This document shows positions 45,585-53,384 of a DNA stretch of 64,000 nt, piece after piece. A model generated the notes under the pieces. It saw only the letters and a list, made by a program, of their open reading frames with translations, was not told the origin of the DNA and made no database searches. Position 1 is the stretch's first letter. Each line of letters starts with the position of its first letter. Position numbers and translations under genes: made by a program. This stretch comes from Sphingobacteriales bacterium JAD_PAG50586_3 (GTDB lineage Bacteria; Bacteroidota; Bacteroidia; CAMBQF01), in NCBI GenBank assembly GCA_023213195.1, contig CP096135.1:2352842-2416841 (forward strand). Direction: 5' to 3'.

Positions 45585-46040
45585 ATGGTTATTATGAGCG
45601 AAGTAACATGCCCAATTTCTGATGAACGGGTTGATGAAAATACCACCCGTGTAGTAGCTGCCATTACTATAATAATTACGCTGCCTGCCTTGTATTTTAA
45701 TGCATACCCTGTGTTTATATTGTTGGGTTTAGACTTTGCTATACGGGCCTTTACCAAAGGCGATTATAGCGTGTTGCGTAATGCTGGCAAAGCATTAAGC
45801 ACGGCGTTAAACTTACCTAAAAAGCCAATAGACGCGGCACCCAAAAAATTTGCAGCAGGGGTAGGGTTAGCATTTAGTATAACAATTGCCATTTTGCAGC
45901 TTGCAGGTCTTACAAATACCGCCTTGTTGTTGGGTGCTGTATTGTTAGTGTGTGCTTTTTTAGAAGCCGCCCTAGCTTATTGCGTGGGCTGTGTGGTATA
46001 TAGTTATTTGGTATTACCTGTTATAGGAAAGTTTAAGTAG
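45585..46040 (+). CDS. DUF4395 membrane protein
   Basis: 151 residues with four hydrophobic segments (about 28-48, 50-62, 95-112 and 118-145). It has a conserved N-terminal CPISDERVDENTTR and a C-terminal CVGC in the last membrane segment. The DUF4395 family has no assigned function; here it is 2 bp after cysK under the cysteine attenuator, which points to a sulfur role such as uptake or handling of sulfide or thiosulfate. Either of two ATGs (45585, 45594) could start it. A terminator follows. Confidence 0.8.
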   Translation: MVIMSEVTCPISDERVDENTTRVVAAITIIITLPALYFNAYPVFILLGLDFAIRAFTKGDYSVLRNAGKALSTALNLPKKPIDAAPKKFAAGVGLAFSITIAILQLAGLTNTALLLGAVLLVCAFLEAALAYCVGCVVYSYLVLPVIGKFK

Positions 46041-46070
46041 TAGTTTTTTTAGATTTGTTTTTAAAAACAA

Positions 46071-46096
46071 AACCCCGGCTACTGCCGGGGTTTTTG
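46071..46096. terminator. Intrinsic terminator at the end of the cysteine operon
   Basis: AACCCCGGC and GCCGGGGTT perfect stem with a 4-nt loop and a T run. Confidence 0.85.
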
Positions 46097-46115
46097 CTTT
46101 GCACTAAATAAACAC

Positions 46116-46226
46116 TTAACCTAACACTATTTTTAAGATTGTAAGTCCGGCCATTACTACTACCAGAACAACTACAATTATGCCTATGCCACCGCCTTTT
46201 ACAGGGGCATCATTATTATTTTCCAT
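46116..46226 (-). CDS. Small single-pass membrane protein (36 residues)
   Basis: ATG at 46226 to TAA at 46116. MENNNDAPVKGGG is followed by a uniform hydrophobic segment (IGIIVVVLVVVMAGLTILK) of about 20 residues and a short tail. It is too short for most gene finders. The Gly-rich break and single TM helix resemble small regulatory or complex-associated membrane proteins; no family was recognised. It lies between the terminator of the cysteine operon and the next gene. Confidence 0.5.
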   Translation of the reverse strand: MENNNDAPVKGGGIGIIVVVLVVVMAGLTILKIVLG

Positions 46227-46313
46227 AGAAAAAATCAGGATAAAAGATTATACAAATGATTTACGCCCGCATTATTAAATGCAGGTAGTGGAGTGCCGTA
46301 GCAGCGCTAAAAA

Positions 46314-46673
46314 TCAAATGATAATACTACTATTGATAAGGTATAGCGGGGCGCTATTTTGTTGGCACGAAATAGAAGAAGAGTAGTGCCTGAACATGAG
46401 TTTTACTTTTATATACCAGTTGTAATAAGTACTGTTTAAAACAGAACTTTGGTGAAGAAGCTTTACTACATGGTGGGTATTATCTGTAACGATAATAGAA
46501 GAAGGCGGAGTTGCATCTGTGTGTAAAGAGCCTTCATCGGTTGATGATGGTTCATCTTGCGTTAATGCAAAACTTTCGGCATTAACAGGCATTTTGTTTT
46601 GCGCAGAGGTTACTATGCCCTTGCTAAAAACAAGGCTCAGCGCAAATAACAATATGTATAAACCGCCACGCAT
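46314..46673 (-). CDS. Exported protein, hypothetical
   Basis: 119 residues with an N-terminal signal peptide (about residues 1-24, VTSAQ), then a Thr/Ser/Asp-rich region (DEPSSTDEGS) and no recognisable domain. It lies 14 bp after the stop of the T9SS-sorted PHP gene on the same strand, but a TATATTTG -7 box ends 5 nt before its ATG, so it may be transcribed on its own from inside that gap. Family unknown. Confidence 0.55.
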   Translation of the reverse strand: MRGGLYILLFALSLVFSKGIVTSAQNKMPVNAESFALTQDEPSSTDEGSLHTDATPPSSIIVTDNTHHVVKLLHQSSVLNSTYYNWYIKVKLMFRHYSSSISCQQNSAPLYLINSSIII

Positions 46674-46678
46674 GGTTA

Positions 46679-46686
46679 CAAATATA
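46679..46686 (-). promoter_or_regulatory. TAnnTTTG -7 element for the exported hypothetical gene
   Basis: TATATTTG on the minus strand, 5 nt upstream of the ATG at 46673, just past the stop of the preceding gene at 46688. Confidence 0.45.
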
Positions 46687-46687
46687 C

Positions 46688-48556
46688 TTAATCTTTACGG
46701 ACTATGAACTGCTTGGTTACGTAGATACTGCTGTTTGACGAGACTTTTACAAAGTAACTGCCGCTGCTAAACTGCGATAAGTTAATGGTTGTAAGGTTGT
46801 TAAATGTAGTTTCTGAATACAGTATTTTTCCTAAAATATCAAACACCTCAATGGTTATTTTGTCTGTTATATTGCCAACATCAACAGTAATAAATTCGTT
46901 TGCGGGGTTAGGGTAAAGGTTTATTGGTTTGGCTGCTGTTTCCGCAACATCAGAGCATTGTTCTACACCTAAGTTTACGCTTGCATTGTCTGTACAACCA
47001 TTGGTAGTACCTATAACGGTGTAGAATATGGTACTGGTTGGCGATACTATTATAGTATCGTTGGTAGCACCGGTAGTCCAAGAATAACTATCGGCGCCGG
47101 TAGCTACAAGTGTAGCGGTTTCGCCAAGGCAAATTAATGTAGACGAAGCTGTGAGGGTAACATCAGGCAATGGTTTTACCGTAATGGTTTGGGTTATTGA
47201 TGTATCAGCCCCATAGCTGTTAGTTGCAATAAGCGATACTGAATAAGTACCGGGGTTATAATACGTTGCAATGGTATTTTGATTATCTGACACAGGAGGC
47301 AACGCACCGGTCAGCGACCATTGCCATTCTGCAGGGCCATTGGTGCTATTATCTGTAAACGTTACAGGCTGCCCCACACAAACACTAAGTGCAGAAGGAG
47401 CAAAGGCTGCTACAGGCGGGGTAGCATTAATAGCATCGTTGCGGTTATACCAAATGGGCGATGTCCATATTATATCACCATCCTGCTGGGTAATTTTAAG
47501 ATAGTAATAATAGATGGCAGTGTTGCCAATGGCATGGGTATAGTTTAGGTTAGCGTTGTTGTTTACGGTTGTTAAAACAGTAGGGGCAGAGCCGCTGCCT
47601 GGTATGCCATAGTATACCGCAATAGACGATACATTCTCATTATCATCATCCTGCACATTTACCGTGATTGTAGGCGAGCCGGCTTGTGTTACCGTGCTGC
47701 CCATTATTTGGTTGTTAACGCTAAAGGTTACTTTGGTATTCCAATCGTCAGAGCTGTAAAAGCGCATCTTTCTAAAGGCCTTTAAAATATCATCTCGCGT
47801 AAGCGCTGGGGCTAAAACCACCAGCCTGCCTGCTGTTTGCCTGCCAAATACACTATTGTGGGTATCGTGGTCTAAACCTACACCTACATGGTAGCCACGC
47901 TTTAGGGCATCGTTATAGCGGTTTATGTAGTTACTTGTCGTAGGGTCTGAATAGGTAAAGTTGGTAGAGAATGCCGGGCCGCTGCGGGCTGCCATGCCTA
48001 CAATAGCATTATCAGCAACAAGGGTAGCGGGGTTCTGGAACAGGCCGGAATAATCGGCAGTGGCAGGGTGTGCCAGGTAAGCAAAAGCATTGGGCCGCTC
48101 GTTTACCTTTTTCCAAAGCGATGTGTAATCGTATTCTGATACAAACTCATCGTAAAAGCCATTATCCCAGCCTAACAACTCGTTAGAGCCGTAAACAATA
48201 GCGTGGCCACCGTTAGATATAACTCCCCACTCCATGCCGTACATGGCAACAAAATCGCCATTAATGGTGGCAGAGTCAGCATCGGCAAGGCCCTGGTGGT
48301 AGTGGGCGGTATTTTGCATACCGGCGCTAAAGTGGTTATGTTCTGATATGCCGTAAAAGTCTATGTTCTGCGATTGGCGGGCATACAAAAAATCTTCAAT
48401 AGGCGTGCTCATGCCCGATGTAAGGCTGTCTTTATTACCATCGGAATAGCCCGAATGGGCATGGATATTTCCAAAATAAAAATTAAGCGTTTGCGCGTTT
48501 AGTTGCGCTGCAAATACTAAAACCAACCCCGCTGCTAACCAATACTTTTTAATCAT
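46688..48556 (-). CDS. Secreted PHP-like (CehA/McbA type) metallohydrolase with PKD and T9SS sorting domains
   Basis: 622 residues. A signal peptide (NAQ, about residue 21) is followed by a PHP-like phosphoesterase fold with metal ligands in NIHAHSGYSDGNKDS, ISEHNHFSAG, YGMEWGVISNGGHAIVYG and GVGLDHDTHNS. Then come a linker, a PKD-like domain (FTDNSTNGPAEWQWSLTG, NPGTYSVSLIATNSYG), an Ig-like stretch and a C-terminal T9SS type A sorting domain (LYPNPANEFITVDV, GSYFVKVSSNSSIYVTKQFIV). It is exported to the surface. The substrate is unknown; the PHP fold hydrolyses phosphoesters. Confidence 0.85.
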   Translation of the reverse strand: MIKKYWLAAGLVLVFAAQLNAQTLNFYFGNIHAHSGYSDGNKDSLTSGMSTPIEDFLYARQSQNIDFYGISEHNHFSAGMQNTAHYHQGLADADSATINGDFVAMYGMEWGVISNGGHAIVYGSNELLGWDNGFYDEFVSEYDYTSLWKKVNERPNAFAYLAHPATADYSGLFQNPATLVADNAIVGMAARSGPAFSTNFTYSDPTTSNYINRYNDALKRGYHVGVGLDHDTHNSVFGRQTAGRLVVLAPALTRDDILKAFRKMRFYSSDDWNTKVTFSVNNQIMGSTVTQAGSPTITVNVQDDDNENVSSIAVYYGIPGSGSAPTVLTTVNNNANLNYTHAIGNTAIYYYYLKITQQDGDIIWTSPIWYNRNDAINATPPVAAFAPSALSVCVGQPVTFTDNSTNGPAEWQWSLTGALPPVSDNQNTIATYYNPGTYSVSLIATNSYGADTSITQTITVKPLPDVTLTASSTLICLGETATLVATGADSYSWTTGATNDTIIVSPTSTIFYTVIGTTNGCTDNASVNLGVEQCSDVAETAAKPINLYPNPANEFITVDVGNITDKITIEVFDILGKILYSETTFNNLTTINLSQFSSGSYFVKVSSNSSIYVTKQFIVRKD

Positions 48557-48593
48557 AAAATATAACTGTAAATAAACGTAAAGATACCTAATC

Positions 48594-48621
48594 CAATTGA
48601 CAATTGTCAGTTATCAATGGT
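48594..48621. repeat. Solitary 7-bp-period array between the PHP gene and rluF
   Basis: Four heptamers (CAATTGA, CAATTGT, CAGTTAT, CAATGGT) in the divergent promoter region between 48556 and 48660. Confidence 0.65.
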
Positions 48622-48647
48622 TGATGCGTAAAGCCCACCCATTTTGT

Positions 48648-48655
48648 TACCTTTG
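48648..48655 (+). promoter_or_regulatory. TAnnTTTG -7 element for rluF
   Basis: TACCTTTG, ending 4 nt before the ATG at 48660. Confidence 0.55.
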
Positions 48656-48659
48656 GATA

Positions 48660-49402
48660 ATGGAGGAAGAAAAAGGCATAAGGCTTAACAAGGCTATTAG
48701 CGATACCGGTTTTGCTCGCGCCGCGAGGCGGATAAGATTATAGAACAGGGCCGTGTTTCTATTAATGGGATTAAAGCCGTGCTTGGTCAACGTGTTTTAC
48801 CCCACGACACTGTTGAGGTTGATGGCAAACAAATATCTGCCGCACAAGCTACTGTGTATATTGCATTTAACAAGCCACGGGGCATTACCTGCACTACCGA
48901 AGCCCATATTGAAGATAACATTATAAGCTACATAAACCACCCACAACGTATCTTTCCCGTGGGTAGGTTAGACAGGGCATCGGAAGGGTTGATATTTTTA
49001 ACCAGCGATGGTAATATTGTAAATAAAATACTACGTGCAGGCAATAACCACGAGAAAGAGTATGTGGTATCTGTAAACAAAAATATTACCCCTGAATTTA
49101 TTGAGCAAATGAGCAACGGTATACCCATTTTAGATACCGTAACGGCTAAATGCAAGGTGGAGAAGCTCGGAAATACATCATTCAAAATTATACTTACCCA
49201 AGGCCTAAACCGCCAGATACGCCGCATGTGCAACTACCTGGATTATGAGGTTACCCGCCTAAGGCGCATACGCATTATGAATATTACCCTTGATGGTATA
49301 AAAACAGGGGAGTGGCGCTACTTTACCAACGAAGAACTTGCCGAGGTAAACCGCCTAGTAGCCCATTCTGTTAAAACAGAAGAGGCATCTTTAAAAAAGT
49401 AA
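48660..49402 (+). CDS. rluF: 23S rRNA pseudouridine synthase RluF-type (one frameshift)
   Basis: About 248 residues after repair. The N-terminal S4 RNA-binding domain reads [26 protein letters not shown] after adding one T to the TTTT run at about 48709-48712. The pseudouridine synthase domain has FNKPRGITCTTE and the catalytic Asp motif PVGRLDRASEGLIFLT, then GLNRQIRRMCNYLDYEVTRLRR. RluB/E/F-type enzymes isomerise uridine in 23S rRNA helix loops. It starts 4 nt after a -7 box, hence possibly leaderless. Confidence 0.9.
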
Positions 49403-49408
49403 GCCCTA

Positions 49409-50143
49409 TTATTTTTTTACAAACAGCACCCCAAGGCCCAGCTTGTTTTGGTTAGGGTCTTGTATAAACTCTTTGTGTGGGTAGTTGCCCTTAATGTCGT
49501 TCCAATAAACCGAAACAAAATGATCAGGCACAGGGGCTTTATCGCTTACAATATCATGGAAAGAAACAAAGGCATCATCGCTTAGAAACTGGCTGTATAC
49601 TTCAAAATCCTGCTTAACACCGTCGTAAGTATGGTCACCATCAATAAACAAATAATCAATTTTACGGCCATTAAGTACTTTCCTTAACTGCTCGTGTATC
49701 TCGGCAGAATGCGAATCGCCCTGAATAAGCTCTATCTGCTGGTTGTGTTGCTTGAATGATTTGTACAAAGGTATTTTCCAATCGGGGTAGCCACCGCCGT
49801 ACATACCATATTGTAGGTCTATAGAAACGATTAACGCACTTGGGTCGGCAAGAAGGGCCGACAGGAATAACGTACCGCCTGATGCGGTGCCAATTTCCAA
49901 TATAGTTTTAGGCTTACGCTCGTCAATTAGTTTAGCAACCTCTAAAATTTCGGGAATGTGCTGCCATGGGCGAATGTACTTAGCCTCGGGTGCAAATAGT
50001 AAATCAATAGCGCTTTGGGCAGTGTAGCCGCCTTTGTTGTTGTGGGTTTTATCTACCACCTTTTGTATTGATTTGGTAATGATAGATTGGGTTATAGACC
50101 CGTATAAACGCTTACCAATTATGGCTTTTACTAACTTTTTCAT
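49409..50143 (-). CDS. Class I SAM-dependent methyltransferase (CmcI/Methyltransf_24-like)
   Basis: 244 residues. SAM-binding motif I in TILEIGTASGGTLFL, followed by VSIDLQYG (motif II acidic) and IDYLFIDGDHTYDGVKQDFEVY, the metal-dependent loop of the CmcI-like family. Natural acceptors in these families are sugars or small molecules. It is last in a tight three-gene minus-strand cluster (methyltransferase, glycosyltransferase, methyltransferase) with 3-bp spacing. Likely a cell-surface glycan decorator. Confidence 0.8.
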   Translation of the reverse strand: MKKLVKAIIGKRLYGSITQSIITKSIQKVVDKTHNNKGGYTAQSAIDLLFAPEAKYIRPWQHIPEILEVAKLIDERKPKTILEIGTASGGTLFLSALLADPSALIVSIDLQYGMYGGGYPDWKIPLYKSFKQHNQQIELIQGDSHSAEIHEQLRKVLNGRKIDYLFIDGDHTYDGVKQDFEVYSQFLSDDAFVSFHDIVSDKAPVPDHFVSVYWNDIKGNYPHKEFIQDPNQNKLGLGVLFVKK

Positions 50144-50146
50144 TTA

Positions 50147-51063
50147 TTATCCAAAAACGTTAAATCTCTTTTTTACAAATTTTGCACCTGCAAAGGTGGT
50201 TAAATAATATAATATGGTTTTCCAATCGGCTGAAGATTTTATAAAATACTCCCTTGCCTTGGGCATATTGCCCACTTTGTAATAGTACCGCCCCATGCTG
50301 CCATGTATCCGTTTATACGCTATAGCAACCTCTTTGGGGTATTGGGCGGCGTAGTGCTTTATGGTTTGTAGCGAAAAGTTGAAGTCTTTAATCCTGTAGC
50401 CCTCGTTTAACGATAGGTTGCTGCCCTCTACATGCCTGTTATACAATGGCAGGCACACCTCTACCGATGCCTATAGTTGTGAAACAACTTTAGCAGCCAG
50501 TCAAAATCTACAACGCCATACTCTTCTTCAAACAGAATGTGTTTAAGATTGCTTTTGTACATAATGCTGCCCAGGTAGGTAAGTTGCCCCTGTAGCTGCT
50601 TTGTTAGGCGTGCTTTAAAGGTAGTGTTGGTATTGTAAAACAAGCTATTGTTGCCGGTAGGGCAGGGGTTAACCCTGTCTATTGTTTTGCCCGTGCTATT
50701 ATCTACTACGGTATAGCCCGATGTTACAATGGAGGCCTTGTCAAAATGCGGCAGTAGCGATAATACTTTGTTACTATGCCATTCATCGTCATGGTCTACA
50801 ATGCAAATGTAATCGCCGGTGGCCGCTTTAAGGCCAATATTGCGGCCTGCATTAGGCCCGCCCGAGTTTTTTGGAGTACTTAAATAAGGAATGTTATTTT
50901 CCTCTAAAATGGCTCGGGTAGTATCTGTAGAGCAATCGTCAACTATAATTAATTCTACGGTAAAATCAGTGTTAATACCTTGCTGGTTGGTTATAGAATT
51001 GATAACCCGCAGCAGCGATTTTTCTGAATTATAGGTAGTAATTATAGCCGATACCTTTTTCAC
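50147..51063 (-). CDS. Family 2 glycosyltransferase (one frameshift)
   Basis: About 305 residues. GT-A fold: SAIITTYNSEKSLLRVINSI, LIIVDDCSTDTTRAIL, SGGPNAGRNIGLKAATGDYICIVDHDDEW with the DxD-like DHDDEW, and a C-terminal region of TPR-like helices (AYKRIHGSMGRYYYKVGNMPKAREYF). The break near 50464-50466 is repaired by one G (NYRHRVEVCLPLYNRH). It lies 2 bp after the upstream methyltransferase. It probably adds a sugar in surface-polysaccharide synthesis. Confidence 0.82.
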
Positions 51064-51065
51064 TA

Positions 51066-51808
51066 CTATTCAAAATAAAAAGGTATGCGCAAAATGCTGA
51101 ATGCCTTGTTGAACAAAACCTTTAGCGTAATTTTTTTAGATGGCGGTGGGTAGCCAAACGTTTCTTTACCGGTTTTCGTGGCAATAGGCTTTTCAATCTT
51201 GCCTTTTTCAATAACCACAATACTATCGTAGTAGTGCAGCGATTTTACACTCAGTGTAAAATCGTCAACCTGCAAACGGCTGGTTTTAGAGTGGAAAGCA
51301 TTGATTTTATCAATCCAGTTTTTGCTGTATTCTATAAACGAATTTTTGCGCTTGTAGCCGCCGCCATAGGGCCACCAGTACGATGTGTGGCAATCTTCTA
51401 TAAAGTAAACACCATCAGGCTTTACGTGGTTAAACAGCTCTTCAAAGCTTACAATTTGCTGTATCATACTGTGGCCACCATCGTCAATTAAAATATCCAC
51501 CTTAGGTATTTTAGCCATAACGCTACGCAAAAAATTCTTATCAGCTTGCGAGCCTGTAAATATCTCAATATTCTCCTCTTCAAACTCCTTACAGCGCGGG
51601 TCAACATCAATGCCGTATATCTTGGCTTGCGGGCCAAAATAGTCTTTCCACATTTGCAGGCTTCCCCTTGCGATACCCCAATCTCCAGTATGGTAACTTC
51701 CTTGTTCCTAAAACGGGCAAAGTGGTTATCGTAGGCCTCAAAATAGTGGTGCCATTTGTGTATAAGCCGGCCCGTGTTGTTCCTGAAGTATTTCTCTAAA
51801 TCGTTCAT
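51066..51808 (-). CDS. Class I SAM-dependent methyltransferase, macrocin-O-methyltransferase-like (one frameshift)
   Basis: About 248 residues. ATG at 51808 (MNDLEKYFRNNTGRLIHKW). SAM motif ILEIGVSQGG, then IYGIDVDPRC, VDILIDDGGHSMIQQIVSF and GVYFIEDCHTSYWWPYGGGY. The frame breaks at GGGG near 51665-51668; a fifth G gives SQGGSLQMWKDYF. It is first of the three-gene cluster, so it is a probable modifier of the same glycan as the glycosyltransferase and second methyltransferase. Confidence 0.8.
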
Positions 51809-51856
51809 AAAAATTAAAAGCGCCAAAGATACTCTTTTTACCACCCCCGTTTCGCT

Positions 51857-51904
51857 AATGCTCAACACCCCCTCCTAAATTTAGGAGGGGGAAGGGGGAG
51901 GTGT
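51857..51904. repeat. Palindromic C/G-rich repeat upstream of the sterol-desaturase gene
   Basis: CACCCCCTCCTAAATTTAGGAGGGGGAAGGGG (written here as the halves CCCCCTCCTAAAT and TTAGGAGGGGG) forms a 12-bp perfect hairpin. It lies 30 nt ahead of the ATG at 51938. Looks like a dispersed repeat rather than a gene-specific operator. A T run after it could also make it a terminator. Confidence 0.55.
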
Positions 51905-51937
51905 ATTTTTCATAACTTTACTTCTATTACATTCAAA

Positions 51938-53191
51938 ATGAACAACTACGGAAACATATTGCTTGTAGCCATGCCCGGCTTTATTGTACTTATATTATTA
52001 GAGGCTTTGTGGGGTAAACTGCGCCACGGCGAAGATGTGCGCATTGTAGATACCTTATCAAGCCTTACATCGGGTATGACAAATATTCTTAAATCTACCC
52101 TTGGGCTTACCATTGTTATACTGTCGTATGGGTGGTTGTTTAATAATTTACATGTTGTTGAGTGGCCCAAAGGCAGCGCATGGCCTTATGTTATTGCCTT
52201 TGTGTTTCTCGACTTTACAGGCTATTGGATTCACCGGCTGGAGCATAAAGTAAACTACTTTTGGGGCCACCATATAGTACACCACAGTAGCGAGGAGTTT
52301 AACCTGCCCTGTGCCCTGCGCCAGCAAATATCTGTACTTAGTAATATTTACATTTTTGCCATTGTACCCTTAGCCATTATTGGTATTCCCGGCGAGGTGC
52401 TGGGCCTTATTGGCCCTATCCATTTGTTTGCCCAGTTTTGGTACCATACCCGCTACATTGGTCGCTTGGGCTTTCTGGAGTATATTATTGTAACCCCATC
52501 GCACCATCGCGTACACCACGCTATGAACGATGCCTACATGGATAAAAACTATGGGCAAATATTTATTATTTGGGACAGGATGTTTGGCAGCTTTCAAGAA
52601 GAGTTAGCCACCGACCCATGCGTATACGGTATGCGCCGCCCCGCCCAAACCTGGAACCCTTATATTATCAACTTTAAGCACCAATACAGCTTGCTTAAAG
52701 ATGCATGGTATACCCGCAGCTGGAAAGACAAGCTCCGCATTTGGTTTATGCCTACCGGTTGGCGCCCGGCCGATGTGGTTGATGCACACCCTATGTTTAC
52801 CATTTATAAAATGGACGAACTGCAAAAATACAACCCCACTTATAGCAAGGCATTTAGGGCCTTTGCGTTGGTGCACCTTACGGTAATATTCTCGCTACTT
52901 TGCTTTTTGTTTTTCCGCTTTGGCGAGATTACCCAAGCCGATGCCCTTATAAACGGAGGTTTGCTTTTTGCTGCCATATTTGGGTTTACGGCGTTTTTAG
53001 ATAAAAAACTGTATGGCTTTATTAGCATGCTTGTAGTGTGTGCAGGGCTAACTATTTACCCTATAATAACCCAAGACTGGTTTGGGCTAAACACATTTCT
53101 CCCCAATGGGTACATTTTCCTATCCATTTACTTTTTTGGTGTTTTTAATTCTTCCCTCGTGTTTTGGAGGAAAGAGTTGGGTAAAGCCTAG
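51938..53191 (+). CDS. Sterol desaturase/fatty acid hydroxylase family membrane protein
   Basis: 417 residues with about eight hydrophobic segments. The di-iron histidine boxes are visible: HRLEH (about residue 100), HHIVHHS (about 112-118) and HHRVHHA (about 187-193). These non-heme di-iron enzymes hydroxylate or desaturate lipids in the membrane. The actual substrate cannot be read; in Bacteroidota they are linked to sulfonolipid or carotenoid modification. Confidence 0.85.
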   Translation: MNNYGNILLVAMPGFIVLILLEALWGKLRHGEDVRIVDTLSSLTSGMTNILKSTLGLTIVILSYGWLFNNLHVVEWPKGSAWPYVIAFVFLDFTGYWIHRLEHKVNYFWGHHIVHHSSEEFNLPCALRQQISVLSNIYIFAIVPLAIIGIPGEVLGLIGPIHLFAQFWYHTRYIGRLGFLEYIIVTPSHHRVHHAMNDAYMDKNYGQIFIIWDRMFGSFQEELATDPCVYGMRRPAQTWNPYIINFKHQYSLLKDAWYTRSWKDKLRIWFMPTGWRPADVVDAHPMFTIYKMDELQKYNPTYSKAFRAFALVHLTVIFSLLCFLFFRFGEITQADALINGGLLFAAIFGFTAFLDKKLYGFISMLVVCAGLTIYPIITQDWFGLNTFLPNGYIFLSIYFFGVFNSSLVFWRKELGKA

Positions 53192-53371
53192 CCATTTGCC
53201 CTGCTCTGGTATTTACTTGCCTTATTTTTTTTAACCGGCTATGGTGTGTCTACATCTTGTCCTTAACTATTTTTACGCTATTGCGCAGCTCTATATCTGG
53301 CGCCCTACATGAACAAAAAAGCCCTGAACAGTTTTACTATATAAAAATGTAGAGTTATTTACCCTTATTTT

Positions 53372-53379
53372 TAAGTTTG
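53372..53379 (+). promoter_or_regulatory. TAnnTTTG -7 element for the acyl-CoA dehydrogenase gene
   Basis: TAAGTTTG, ending 5 nt before the ATG at 53385, so the transcript may be leaderless. Confidence 0.5.
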
Positions 53380-53384
53380 ATAGT

